A stretch of DNA of 64,000 nucleotides from UBA6168 sp041752395. GTDB lineage: Bacteria > Bacteroidota > Bacteroidia > Chitinophagales > Saprospiraceae. Numbering within the stretch: the stretch's first letter is position 1; each line of letters starts with the position of its first letter. Positions 1 through 7,381 of the stretch are shown here, one piece after another. Location: assembly GCA_041752395.1 (NCBI GenBank), contig JBGSWN010000024.1, positions 1 through 64,000 on the forward strand, given 5' to 3'. Under the pieces are notes generated by a model that saw nothing but the letters and a program-made list of their open reading frames with translations, did not search any database and was not told the DNA's origin. A program made the translations under genes and the position numbers.

Positions 1-2
1 AT

Positions 3-134
3 TGCGCCAAGAAATTCCATGAGGCTATCGAAACCTCCTTATTTGAGATTAACCATAACCATGATAGAATGGCCGATATGAAAACCCTTATTACACCTCG
101 CTTTCAAACATTTGCACAAAACCTTTTAGCGTGA
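3..134 (+). CDS. 3' end of an unidentified gene (partial)
   Basis: An open frame enters from the left edge and ends at TGA 132-134, giving about 43 C-terminal residues that include HEAIETSLFE and TLITPRFQTFA. The tail loosely resembles the C-terminus of some IS630-like transposases, where a short helix is followed by an L(I/M)TxxF pattern, but this is weak memory-based similarity and the frame is too short to assign. It lies only 22 bases upstream of the esterase start on the same strand. Nothing more can be said without the sequence to the left. Confidence 0.4.
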   Translation, partial: CAKKFHEAIETSLFEINHNHDRMADMKTLITPRFQTFAQNLLA

Positions 135-156
135 AGTATAACATTAAAACTTAAAC

Positions 157-1296
157 ATGAAAAAATACAGCCTTATTCTGACCTTGCTCGCAATATCCTT
201 TTCAATCAGTGCCCAACAAACCATTAATGGTTTCATCATGCACGATGGCATAAAAAGGGATTATATCCTTTACGTTCCCGCCATATACACCGGTGACTCA
301 CCTGTTCCACTGGTGCTTAATTTTCACGGGTATACCAGCAATGCCAACGAGCAGATGTGGTATGGCGACTTTCGCTCCATCGCCGATACCGCCAATTTCA
401 TAGTGGTGCATCCGCAAGGCACGCTGTTCAACGGTAGCACCCATTTTAACGTGGGTGGTTGGACGATTGGCAGCACAGTGGATGATGTTGGGTTCTCGGC
501 AGCATTGATTGACAGCCTGGCAGTGGCTTACAATATCAACTTGGATAGGGTTTATTCCACGGGCATGTCAAATGGCGGGTTCATGAGCTTTCTGCTGGCG
601 TGCCAGTTGAGTGAAAAAATTGCCGCAATTGCTTCGGTTACTGGCTCCATGACGCCCCAAACCTTCAACTCCTGCAACCCCCAACACCCCATGCCCATAC
701 TGCAAATACATGGCACTAGCGACAACGTCATCCCCTACACAGGAACCACATGGACAAAATCGATTGCTGATGTTATGAACTATTGGGTAGGGTTCAACCA
801 CTGCTCCACCCAAGCGACAACCGTTGATTTACCCAATATAGACCCCAATGACGGCAGCACCGCAGCGCACAGCGTGTACAGCGGCGGTGACAAAAACACG
901 ACGGCTGAACATTTCAAAATAACCGGTGGCTTCCACACCTGGCCCGGTTCGGCATTTGGTGGGGCAGGCACCAACAAAGACTTTAATGCTTCCCTTGAAA
1001 TCTGGAAGTTTTTCTCAAGATACGACCTCAACAGCCTGACCAGCACAACTTCCAATATTGACCTTCTGGCCGAAAAAAAAGTGAGTATTTACCCTAACCC
1101 TACCGTTTCCCATATCAATATTGACATTGATTTTTCAAATGAAATGGAATATGAAATCGTTTCGCTGTTGGGCGAGCGTTTGCTACGTGGTCGAATAGTT
1201 TCCAAAAGTCAAACGATAGATTTGGCTGGTTTACCTAATGGATTTTTGACCCTCAAAATCGGAAACGAATGCTTTAAAATCATAAAAATGGAATAG
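157..1296 (+). CDS. secreted PHB-depolymerase/feruloyl-esterase-like (CE1) hydrolase with T9SS sorting domain
   Basis: This is a 379-residue secreted alpha/beta hydrolase of the LpqC/PHB depolymerase type (esterase family CE1). Residues 1-19 form a signal peptide ending in SISAQ. The nucleophile elbow GMSNGG puts the catalytic serine at residue 138. HGTSDNVIPY supplies the probable acid at Asp189, and GGFHTWPG the histidine at 260. An oxyanion region, NFHGYTSNA, lies near residue 60. The last 75-80 residues, beginning VSIYPNPTVSH, are a type A (Por_Secre_tail) T9SS sorting domain, so the enzyme is expected at the cell surface or outside the cell. The substrate cannot be read from sequence; aromatic or polyester esters are typical for the family. 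The stop codon lies 3 bases from the broken mrr copy on the other strand, so this gene occupies the place where the mrr catalytic domain would be. Confidence 0.88.
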   Translation: MKKYSLILTLLAISFSISAQQTINGFIMHDGIKRDYILYVPAIYTGDSPVPLVLNFHGYTSNANEQMWYGDFRSIADTANFIVVHPQGTLFNGSTHFNVGGWTIGSTVDDVGFSAALIDSLAVAYNINLDRVYSTGMSNGGFMSFLLACQLSEKIAAIASVTGSMTPQTFNSCNPQHPMPILQIHGTSDNVIPYTGTTWTKSIADVMNYWVGFNHCSTQATTVDLPNIDPNDGSTAAHSVYSGGDKNTTAEHFKITGGFHTWPGSAFGGAGTNKDFNASLEIWKFFSRYDLNSLTSTTSNIDLLAEKKVSIYPNPTVSHINIDIDFSNEMEYEIVSLLGERLLRGRIVSKSQTIDLAGLPNGFLTLKIGNECFKIIKME

Positions 1297-1298
1297 CG

Positions 1299-1644
1299 GG
1301 CCAGCGCCTTCCTGATTTTGCCGTAGGCCGATTCCAGCACCTCCTCCGGCGTGGCCGATTCAATGGCCACTTCCTTTTCTTCCTGCTTGCCCGACTTGCC
1401 GCCGCTCGGGCCGATGAAATCCAGATAGGCCGGATACCGCTTTAGGTAGGCGACATTTATCTCCTTTGGATTGGACTTCAAGACCTCCCTGCCTGCGTCC
1501 GTAAGCATGAAATAGGCCCGCCGTGGCGACTCCAACAGCCCGGCCTTCATCAAATGCGTCTTCGACCAGCCTACCCGGTTGTCGAAAATGGCTTGGCTGC
1601 CGCTCGGCAACAGCTCCTGCCGCTCTTCCTCCGTCAGTTGGAAA
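1299..1644 (-). pseudogene. mrr-like restriction gene, copy 1, middle fragment
   Basis: These 346 bases align without gaps to 4158-4503 in the better preserved mrr copy. On the minus strand they encode the Mrr N-terminal winged-helix region (PSGSQAIFDNRVGWSK, KAGLLESPRRAYF) and the linker to the nuclease (ESATPEEVLESAYGKIRKAL). The catalytic domain is missing: similarity ends at 1299, right after the esterase stop codon. On the other side similarity ends at TTGGAAA (1644), where the MntA/HepT segment begins, and resumes at about 2493. This is a dead remnant interrupted by other genes. Confidence 0.85.
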
Positions 1645-1769
1645 AATGCTGGTTTTGGCTAGGAAGAAATAGTTGCAAACGGCAAAGGCGAGCAAGGACA
1701 CTGCTGGGGGGGACTTAGTTATGGAGGCACTGCTTAGTTGGGAAGGAGGTACACTTGCGGAAAATGGGG

Positions 1770-1801
1770 TTGCCATATCACCAAAATTTGATTTACATTT
1801 G
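1770..1801 (+). promoter_or_regulatory. candidate Bacteroidota promoter of mntA
   Basis: TACATTTG at 1794-1801 matches the Bacteroidota -7 element TAnnTTTG exactly. TTG at 1770-1772 could be the -33 box, but the 21-base spacing is one or two bases longer than usual. The element ends 18 bases before the ATG at 1820, so the leader would be very short, or translation begins at the second ATG (1844). Confidence 0.45.
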
Positions 1802-1819
1802 TAGCATAAATGGCACTTC

Positions 1820-2131
1820 ATGAAAAGCAATGCGCCACAAGTAATGGACAAAAAACAAATACTTCACACGCTTGCGCAGCACAAGTCCGTGCTCAAGGAA
1901 TTGGGCGTTGAGCGCATTGCCCTCTTCGGCTCCTTCGCTCGTGACACCGCCCGACCCGATAGTGACGTGGATTTGCTGGTGGAACTCAAAGAACCGAAAT
2001 ACCTACAACTGCTACAACTGTCCGATTACCTCACCGAACTGCTTGGCCGAAAAGTTGACCTCATCCGCAAAGGCCCACACTTGAAGGCACGTTTCTTGGA
2101 AGCCGTCGAAAAAGACCTCTACTATGTCTGA
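1820..2131 (+). CDS. mntA: MNT-domain nucleotidyltransferase, MntA-type antitoxin
   Basis: This 103-residue minimal nucleotidyltransferase has the motif GSFARDTARPDSDVDLLVE (GSxxR...SDxDL), which carries the metal-binding aspartates of polymerase-beta-like transferases. In known pairs MntA blocks the HEPN ribonuclease HepT by adding AMP to it. The domain is intact here. An alternative start, ATG 1844 (MDKKQILHTLAQ), fits family length better and leaves more room after the promoter. The stop codon overlaps the first codons of the toxin gene by 8 bases (2124-2131), as expected of a coupled operon. The pair lies inside a broken mrr gene, on the strand opposite to it. Confidence 0.85.
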   Translation: MKSNAPQVMDKKQILHTLAQHKSVLKELGVERIALFGSFARDTARPDSDVDLLVELKEPKYLQLLQLSDYLTELLGRKVDLIRKGPHLKARFLEAVEKDLYYV

Positions 2132-2465
2132 AATCCTTCAAAACCGCTTGGCTACGCTGCTCGAGGCCATTGAACTTATCGAGCGAAGGATGTCCAATAT
2201 CAAGGTAGCCGATGATTTTGTGGATACCTAGGAGGGCCTACTCATCATGGACGCAATCGCCATCCGGCTACAGGTAATAGGGGAAACCACCAAGAAGATT
2301 GACCTACAGTTTCCTGAGTACCTGCCCTCCAAAGGCATAGACACAAAACCCATCATCCGCTTCCGTGATTTTATTTCCCACCACTACGACGAAGCTGACT
2401 ATGAAGTGCTGTATGAAATCTGCACCAAGCACCTGCCTACACTGAAGGAGCAGTTGCTTGGGTAA
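2124..2465 (+). pseudogene. hepT: HepT-like HEPN toxin gene interrupted by an in-frame TAG
   Basis: Reading from ATG 2124 gives a HepT-like protein (MSEILQNRLATLLEAIEL) that meets TAG at 2229-2231 after 35 codons. The same frame continues to 2465 with IRLQVIGETTKKID and the HEPN ribonuclease motif RDFISHHY (RX4HxY). A single base change from a sense codon would explain the break. Restart at ATG 2247 could give a 72-residue product that keeps the catalytic motif but lacks the first helix used for dimer packing in HEPN proteins. The toxin is probably inactive, which would explain why the antitoxin can persist without partner pressure. A sequencing error is the main alternative. Confidence 0.8.
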
Positions 2466-2492
2466 AGTAACCCCGATTCGCTTCACCCTTGC

Positions 2493-2557
2493 TAGTCTCT
2501 ATCGTTTCCCGTAGGCCGTGCTCCTGGCCATCTGCGCAGGATTGGAGGAGGGGGGCA
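2493..2557 (-). pseudogene. mrr-like gene, copy 1, 5' fragment
   Basis: On the minus strand this encodes LPPLLQSCADGQEHGLRETIET, the start of the Mrr_N domain. It matches 4511-4577 of copy 2. It is separated from the rest of copy 1 (1299-1644) by about 850 bases that carry MntA/HepT. Copy 1 and copy 2 lose similarity at almost the same 5' point, just before the LP(P/L)LLQ codons, so both lack the first residues of a normal Mrr protein. Confidence 0.75.
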
Positions 2558-2637
2558 GATGAATTGGAAGTCGGGTATAGGCATGTGATTAGAGTTTGGT
2601 GTTTAACGTCACGCATTCCTGATAAGGTCGTAATGAG

Positions 2638-3423
2638 TCATTTATCCTTAACACACCTGAAGCCAAGGTCTTTAAATGAGTTTTGGGGAGGCTGGCCATG
2701 CCTGAACGTTGGCCTGCTTTTGCCGTAGTCTTCCTTGTATGAACCGCCTCTGATAACGTAGCAGGATTCACACTTGTTGATTTCATCTATTTTCCCACCA
2801 GGATAGGGTCCCCAAGTGGAGTTGGTCCACTCGTAAACATTTCCGAGTAAATCGTACAACCCATATCCATTGGCTTTTTTCTGTTTGATTGGGTGCAATA
2901 TGTCATCAGAATTTCGCTGGTGCCATGCAATTTCATTCAACAATGCTTCATTCAGTTTTGCAGTTTTACCCTTCGCTGCAAATTCAAATTCAGCTTCTGT
3001 AGGTAACCGCTTGCCATAAAATAAAGCAAATTCATTCGCACCATACCATGTAATCCAGACAACCGGATGATCTTCTTTTCCAGGTTTGGAAAACCAAAGT
3101 GTATATCTCTTCTCCAGCCCGAAATCGGGATGTTTTATCAATTCCCTCAATTTTTTCTTATCCGAATTTTCACCTGATTTGTAATAGTCGTTTAGAAAAT
3201 CAGCGTACTCTTTATTAGTAACCTCATGCTCATCCATGAAGAAATCATTTACTTTCACTTTATGCGCTGGCCTTTCTTCCAAATAGATGCAGTCAAACAT
3301 ATGAATCCCATTACATCCCATCATAATCTCTCCGCCCTTGACCCAAACCATCCCGCTAGGAGCCTGGGAGTTATACCCAATGCATATCACAAGCATGCCC
3401 ATCACAAAAAGTAGTTCCTTCAT
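2638..3423 (-). CDS. secreted FGE-sulfatase/SUMF1-fold protein
   Basis: This 261-residue protein has the formylglycine-generating-enzyme fold. Motifs in order are MVWVKGGEIMMG, FFMDEHEVTNKEYADFL, HPVVWITWYGANEFALFYGKRLPTEAEFEFAA, GLYDLLGNVYEW, RGGSY and LGFRCV. A short N-terminal hydrophobic stretch (LLFVMGMLVICIGY) suggests export. In the region RGGSYKEDYGKSRPTFRHG it lacks the paired cysteines that true FGEs use to oxidise sulfatase cysteine. It therefore more likely belongs to the broad non-catalytic or differently acting FGE-like group (for example GldJ-like proteins). No sulfatase gene is nearby. A TATCTTTG element at 3451-3458 on the minus strand is a plausible -7 box, 28 bases upstream. 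Confidence 0.85.
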   Translation of the reverse strand: MKELLFVMGMLVICIGYNSQAPSGMVWVKGGEIMMGCNGIHMFDCIYLEERPAHKVKVNDFFMDEHEVTNKEYADFLNDYYKSGENSDKKKLRELIKHPDFGLEKRYTLWFSKPGKEDHPVVWITWYGANEFALFYGKRLPTEAEFEFAAKGKTAKLNEALLNEIAWHQRNSDDILHPIKQKKANGYGLYDLLGNVYEWTNSTWGPYPGGKIDEINKCESCYVIRGGSYKEDYGKSRPTFRHGQPPQNSFKDLGFRCVKDK

Positions 3424-3450
3424 TGAAGATATTTAGTTTTAAAATTCCAG

Positions 3451-3458
3451 CAAAGATA
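3451..3458 (-). promoter_or_regulatory. candidate -7 element of the FGE-like gene
   Basis: TATCTTTG on the minus strand matches TAnnTTTG. No clear -33 TTG was found 18-20 bases further upstream, so this is a half-supported promoter. Confidence 0.4.
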
Positions 3459-3495
3459 GCCCCTATTTCCACTGGAAGCTATTTATGATTACCCA

Positions 3496-3521
3496 TTTCA
3501 GGGTCTTAAGTTGACGACATT
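3496..3521. repeat. short copy of the 16.4-kb palindromic repeat end
   Basis: The reverse complement of these 26 bases matches 16529-16554 at 24 of 26 positions. It combines the terminal motif AATGTCGTCAA with CTTAAGACCCTGAAA. It is a solitary end of the repeat family described at 16381-16822. Confidence 0.6.
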
Positions 3522-3590
3522 GGTTTTTTGGACAACAGCCAATAGTCAACGGCTGTTCGTCTAAAACCTATCCCACCCTATAAGTTCAAG

Positions 3591-3617
3591 GATACGATTG
3601 CTCGTAACAGTCGTATC
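3591..3617. repeat. palindrome downstream of mrr copy 2
   Basis: GATACGA and TCGTATC form 7-bp arms around a 13-base centre beginning TTGCT. The left half matches the perfect palindrome at 4687-4717, so related palindromes lie on both sides of mrr copy 2. Confidence 0.55.
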
Positions 3618-3692
3618 GCTGGATGTTCAAGATACTAAAAATGGAATCACACTTATGACCACTGGCTTGAGAATCCTGAATCAGACAATTCC

Positions 3693-4469
3693 CTACCCAA
3701 CTTCAAAATAATCATTGTCAATCCGCTTCAAATCATAGGTGGCTGAGGTGGAAACCCCAAGTCCATAGTCAATCATATAATTCGCCAATTGGTAGCCATC
3801 AATCAGGATAACCCGCTTGGAAATGGACTTGACGTATTCCATAGCACCCGCCGTGAAGCTGGAAGTCGTGATGAAAACGCCCTTGTTGGCACGCTGGCCG
3901 TCCAAGGCACCCACGAAGGACTGCACATCGGGGCGGCCAATGGGCTGCGAGTCCCAACGCTTGGCTTGGAGGTAGATGAAATCCAGGCCCAGCATATCTT
4001 CTTTGATGATGCCATCAATGCCGCCATCGCCCGTCAGTTTGGTGGCACGGCCAGCGTCCTTGATGCTGCCGCCGTAGCCCATCTTCACCAGCAGCTCCAC
4101 CACCAGGCGCTCGAAAAAAGCGGGCGGGCACTGCTTTATCTTCTCCAAAAGGTCGGAGGCCAGCGCCTTCCTGATTTTGCCGTAGGCCGATTCCAGCACC
4201 TCCTCCGGCGTGGCCGATTCCAGCACCACTTCCTTTTCCTCTTGCTTGCCAGACTTGCCGACATTCGGGCCAATGAATTCCAGATAGGCCGGATACCGCT
4301 TTAGGTAGGCGGTGTTTAGCTCCTTCGGATTGGCCTTCAAGACCTCCCTGCCAGCTTCCGGCCCTTTGAAATAGGCCCGTCGTGGCGACTCCAACAGCCC
4401 GGCCTTCATCAGATGCGTCTTCGACCAGCCTACCCGGTTGTCGAAAATGGCTTGGCTGCCGCTCGGCAA
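3693..4469 (-). CDS. mrr: Mrr-family restriction endonuclease, 5'-truncated
   Basis: Copy 2 of the mrr-like gene is the better preserved one. The reading frame is open up to 4577 and encodes the Mrr_N wing (ADGQAHGLRETIETL, LTEEERQEL, PSGSQAIFDNRVGW). A TAG at 4578-4580 replaces the expected start region, so translation would need an internal non-ATG start such as TTG 4469. The C-terminal nuclease is complete: FFERLVVELLVKMGYGG, GDGGIDGII with the catalytic Asp, then FIYLQAKRW giving the QxK motif of Mrr nucleases. It ends after a short tail at 3693. Mrr enzymes cut modified DNA. Loss of the true start makes function doubtful. Related palindromes at 3591 and 4687 flank the gene. Confidence 0.8.
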   Translation of the reverse strand: MPSGSQAIFDNRVGWSKTHLMKAGLLESPRRAYFKGPEAGREVLKANPKELNTAYLKRYPAYLEFIGPNVGKSGKQEEKEVVLESATPEEVLESAYGKIRKALASDLLEKIKQCPPAFFERLVVELLVKMGYGGSIKDAGRATKLTGDGGIDGIIKEDMLGLDFIYLQAKRWDSQPIGRPDVQSFVGALDGQRANKGVFITTSSFTAGAMEYVKSISKRVILIDGYQLANYMIDYGLGVSTSATYDLKRIDNDYFEVG

Positions 4470-4686
4470 TAGCTCCTGCCGCTCTTCTTCCGTCAGTTGG
4501 AAAGTAGTGACTAAGGTCTCTATCGTTTCCCGTAAGCCGTGCGCTTGGCCATCGGCGCAGGATTGGAGGAGGGGGAGCTAAGAAACTTAAATTCTGTGGA
4601 AATCATACTTGCGACAACTGGGTTTAAACCGTGGCTTATAAAAGCCTGTCCCGCCATTCGGGAATGATAGGTGTTAACAGTGAATA

Positions 4687-4717
4687 CAGATACGATTGCT
4701 TTCAGCAATCGTATCTG
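4687..4717. terminator. perfect 14-bp palindrome 3' of the kelch gene
   Basis: CAGATACGATTGCT and its exact reverse complement flank a TTC loop. It starts 24 bases after the stop codon of the minus-strand kelch gene, so it could stop transcription, though no clear U run follows. It shares GATACGATTGCT with the palindrome at 3591 and may equally be a mobile repeat. Confidence 0.55.
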
Positions 4718-4740
4718 TTACAACCTCAGTTGCCTTATCT

Positions 4741-6639
4741 CTATTGAATTTGTATTCGCTTTACTGTTGACAGGCCATCATGACTTTCAATATGCACCAT
4801 ATACAAACCTGGTGTTATATACAAAACTTGAAGCTCTTCTCCAGAAGCAACATTGGTCCAATTCTCAACAATCCTTCCATGAACATCTATTAAACTGATA
4901 TTAAAATTTGAAGTTGGGGCTAATGAATTTACAGTGAAATGACTAGTGGACAAAGTTGGGACTATATCAAATGAATTTGAATAGCCTTCATGTGTTGCTG
5001 TAAACATATTCACTGTCACATTCACCACCATCGTACATGCATTACTATCTGAAATAGTTACCGAATAAATTCCAGCGGGGACATTCATTAATTCCATCAT
5101 CATAGTAGATGCTGGATCACTCCATACATACGAATATGGCGGTGTACCTCCAGTTACCATAACAACAGCAGACCCATCAGAATTGCTGCCTAACGCACTG
5201 GTTGAATCCGTCGTAACTACAAATTGGTCAGGAGCAGTAACTTCATATGTTGAAGTCAAAGTGACGCCATTTGCATCTTCAATCGTAACAGTATAGGTTC
5301 CTTCCGCTAAACCACTCGGTGAAGGTCCTTCAACATTCGAAGGCATCCACGAATAGGTATAAGGCGCTGCTCCTCCAATTACTTCAACTATTATTTGCCC
5401 ATCAGAACTACCAGGGCAACTAGTATTTTGAATGTCCGCTCCTTGTATAGCCAAAGGAAGGATGGAAGCATCCGTGTATATGTCAACTATACTACTCGCA
5501 TAATTACCACTAAAATTAACTCCACCTGCAAATAAAACTTTATTGGCAATTGCTACTGCTCTACTTTCCGTTCTTTGATTAGGCAAAACATCTGTTGTCC
5601 ATTGATGAGTCTGTCCATCGTAAATAAAAACGGTCTGATCGGAGGCTACTATCTGATTTCCACCAGCAAAGTAAAGCTTGTTGCCTAAAATTGCACCTGT
5701 GCTATATCCAGGCTGAGACAGTCCAGGTGTGAGATTGTAGGTAGTCCATTGACCTGTTCCAGCATCAAATATATAAGCCAATGGGTAGTTATTGCCCCAA
5801 AGCACCATTTGATTTCCAATTACCGCCGAACGCATATTGGTGACATCATCCGGCAAGGTACCTGAAGCTACTTGAAGCGTATTCACATCAATGTATTCAA
5901 CTACATCAGAGAACAACGTAAGGCTGGACGAAGGCTGACCACCTGCAACTATTAGCTTATCATTGATTAACGCCAATGAGACATTGGTTCTACCTTGGGT
6001 CAGATTAATGGTCGTCCAAGTGTTGTTGGCATTGTTGTAAACGTCAACCTGAGAACTATATCCGGTATTGCCAGCAGAACCACCTACGAAAAAGACTTGT
6101 TCGCCAATAGTGATGGATCGCATGCCTGTTCTGGTTACAGCAAATGAGTCCAAGGACCATTCTTTAGTCTCAAGATTATAAACATTGATTTTATTGGTGG
6201 CTTGGCCAAATATCTTGCCACCTGCTAGCATCACTTTATGGCCAACAGAAGCAAGTATATAATCATTCCTCGTGTCGGGCATACTCACAGTTTCCCATGT
6301 GCCTCCCACATTTTCATAGACAAATAAGTTTCCTACAACACCAGTAGCACTCTTTCCGAAGACAGCCCAATCACCTGTTACTGTAGAACTAAAGTTTGAA
6401 CCGTTGTAAAAAGAAATATTCTGTGTGCTCCAAGTATTTGTGGTAGCATCAAATATTTCAGCCGTACTAGTTGAAGCCCCATTTGAAGCAGTTTTGCCTC
6501 CTACAATTAGCAATTTATTTCCGAATTTAACTGGTGTCACGGCAGTTTTTCCTTCACTCATATTAGCCAACGTCCATTGGCCAAATGATAGCGTACTAAT
6601 AAATAGCAAAAGAGAAGAAATAGTCAAGTTCATTTTCAT
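4741..6639 (-). CDS. secreted kelch beta-propeller protein with SprB repeats and T9SS domain
   Basis: 632 residues. The signal peptide ends at LSFGQ (residue 21). Residues about 25-390 hold at least six kelch repeats with GG-containing strands (LLIVGGK, VMLAGGK, VFFVGGS, LIVAGGQ, LYFAGGN, VLFAGGV). Two SprB-type repeats follow (CPGSSDGQIIVEVIGGAAPYTYSW and SDGSAVVMVTGGTPPYSYVW regions, 400-540). The last 80 residues, with VPTLSTSHFTVNSL and LYMVHI, form a degenerate type A sorting domain. The protein is expected to be exported by T9SS and to sit on the surface as a binding protein. It is a single gene with no obvious operon partner, and its 5' region is AT-rich. Ligand unknown. Confidence 0.85.
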   Translation of the reverse strand: MKMNLTISSLLLFISTLSFGQWTLANMSEGKTAVTPVKFGNKLLIVGGKTASNGASTSTAEIFDATTNTWSTQNISFYNGSNFSSTVTGDWAVFGKSATGVVGNLFVYENVGGTWETVSMPDTRNDYILASVGHKVMLAGGKIFGQATNKINVYNLETKEWSLDSFAVTRTGMRSITIGEQVFFVGGSAGNTGYSSQVDVYNNANNTWTTINLTQGRTNVSLALINDKLIVAGGQPSSSLTLFSDVVEYIDVNTLQVASGTLPDDVTNMRSAVIGNQMVLWGNNYPLAYIFDAGTGQWTTYNLTPGLSQPGYSTGAILGNKLYFAGGNQIVASDQTVFIYDGQTHQWTTDVLPNQRTESRAVAIANKVLFAGGVNFSGNYASSIVDIYTDASILPLAIQGADIQNTSCPGSSDGQIIVEVIGGAAPYTYSWMPSNVEGPSPSGLAEGTYTVTIEDANGVTLTSTYEVTAPDQFVVTTDSTSALGSNSDGSAVVMVTGGTPPYSYVWSDPASTMMMELMNVPAGIYSVTISDSNACTMVVNVTVNMFTATHEGYSNSFDIVPTLSTSHFTVNSLAPTSNFNISLIDVHGRIVENWTNVASGEELQVLYITPGLYMVHIESHDGLSTVKRIQIQ

Positions 6640-6701
6640 GTTTTTTAATTTAAGATTTAATTTAATTTAGTGATTTTAATTTTGCAAAAAGAGCGTGTCC
6701 A

Positions 6702-6811
6702 CTAGTATTCACCAGAATCCTCCACAATCCGCACCTCCTCCCACAACCCATACACCACCCCATCTATCGCTTGATCCGTCCGAAGCATGTCCGCTTGAAG
6801 GGCGGCGGCCT
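6702..6811 (-). pseudogene. C-terminal tail of a type IIG RM-like gene, remnant A
   Basis: On the minus strand this encodes AAALQADMLRTDQAIDGVVYG and then LWEEVRIVEDSGEY, followed by TAG. The pattern (D/A)xxIDxxVYxLY...E(E)(I/V)xIVE is the usual C-terminus of large Eco57I-like restriction-methylation proteins. Bases 6748-6811 align without gaps with 7228-7291 in remnant B. Remnant A lies directly after the Imm51-like gene and has no body of its own. Confidence 0.7.
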
Positions 6812-7161
6812 CAGGCATCCACCCTGTCCCTGTCCGCAGCAGCGACGTAGGTGGCCAACTTGGTCAGGTCTGCAAAAATGGGACTGAGCAGGTTCACGAA
6901 CTTTTCCATACTCGCCTTGGTGTCGGCGTAAGCAAAGAATGCTCCGGCTTCCGGGTCAAACTCGATATGGTCAAGCAAAACGGGGTCAAGCTGTTCGAGT
7001 ATCTGGGTGATATGGCCTTCCCAACAGTAGCCATTTCCCTCGTATTCGTGTTCGTTGAAGAAATCGTAATACTTGGGGTACAGTGCCTCGCTTTCAAGGT
7101 CGGCACTGATGGTATAGTTGCCGTCCTCGGCACTGGTTTGGAATGGAAATGAGTCTTTCAT
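6811..7161 (-). CDS. Imm51-like small protein (putative immunity protein)
   Basis: 116 residues without signal peptide or membrane segment. Residues 35-85 read HEYEGNGYCWEGHITQILEQL ... IEFDPEAGAFFAYADTKAS ... LLSPIF. The GNGYxWEG, F/D-E-A and AY elements recall immunity family Imm51; this is from memory and not tested. Such proteins protect against polymorphic toxins, but no toxin gene is adjacent. The gene starts 18 bases after remnant B of the IIG-type tail and stops at the first base of remnant A, so it is bracketed by two related 3' fragments on the same strand. Its last residues (ADRDRVDA) run to the edge of the repeat. Confidence 0.6.
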   Translation of the reverse strand: MKDSFPFQTSAEDGNYTISADLESEALYPKYYDFFNEHEYEGNGYCWEGHITQILEQLDPVLLDHIEFDPEAGAFFAYADTKASMEKFVNLLSPIFADLTKLATYVAAADRDRVDA

Positions 7162-7179
7162 TTTTAAGTATTTTTAAAT

Positions 7180-7317
7180 TTAAGTGTTTTCAATGATTTT
7201 GATTTCCTCCCCCGTAAGCCCATACAACCCATACACCACCCCATCTATCTCCCTATCCACACGCTGAATGTAGGCTTGCAGGGCGGCGGCCTTGGCTCGC
7301 TGCTCCTCGAATAGCAT
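7180..7317 (-). pseudogene. C-terminal tail of the type IIG RM-like gene, remnant B
   Basis: 45 codons from ATG 7317 to TAA 7180: LFEEQRAKAAALQAY, DREIDGVVYGLYGLTGEEIK, then IIENT. This is a textbook end of an Eco57I/PglX-like DNA methylase or type IIG enzyme. The matching N-terminal part lies at 9237-10265 on the same strand. The 700 or more residues expected between them, including the methyltransferase, are absent, and the AlbA_2/HATPase gene sits there. Bases 7228-7291 repeat at 6748-6811. Confidence 0.78.
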
Positions 7318-7381
7318 GCAAGCTTGCATTAACATTATCATCCCATATTAAAAACAAACCTAAATGACACCAACACCTTAC

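Noticed and set aside
1209..1610. 133-codon minus-strand frame taken as an intact protein
   Set aside because: Its C-terminal 25 codons are antisense to the esterase sorting domain; only the mrr fragment part is meaningful.
2229..2231. TAG in hepT as a recoded (pyrrolysine or readthrough) codon
   Set aside because: Nothing in the window points to TAG recoding, and TAG is used as a stop elsewhere here; simple decay is more likely.
2489..2728. 79-codon plus-strand frame after hepT
   Set aside because: Overlaps the mrr remnant and the FGE-like gene on the other strand; no motif.
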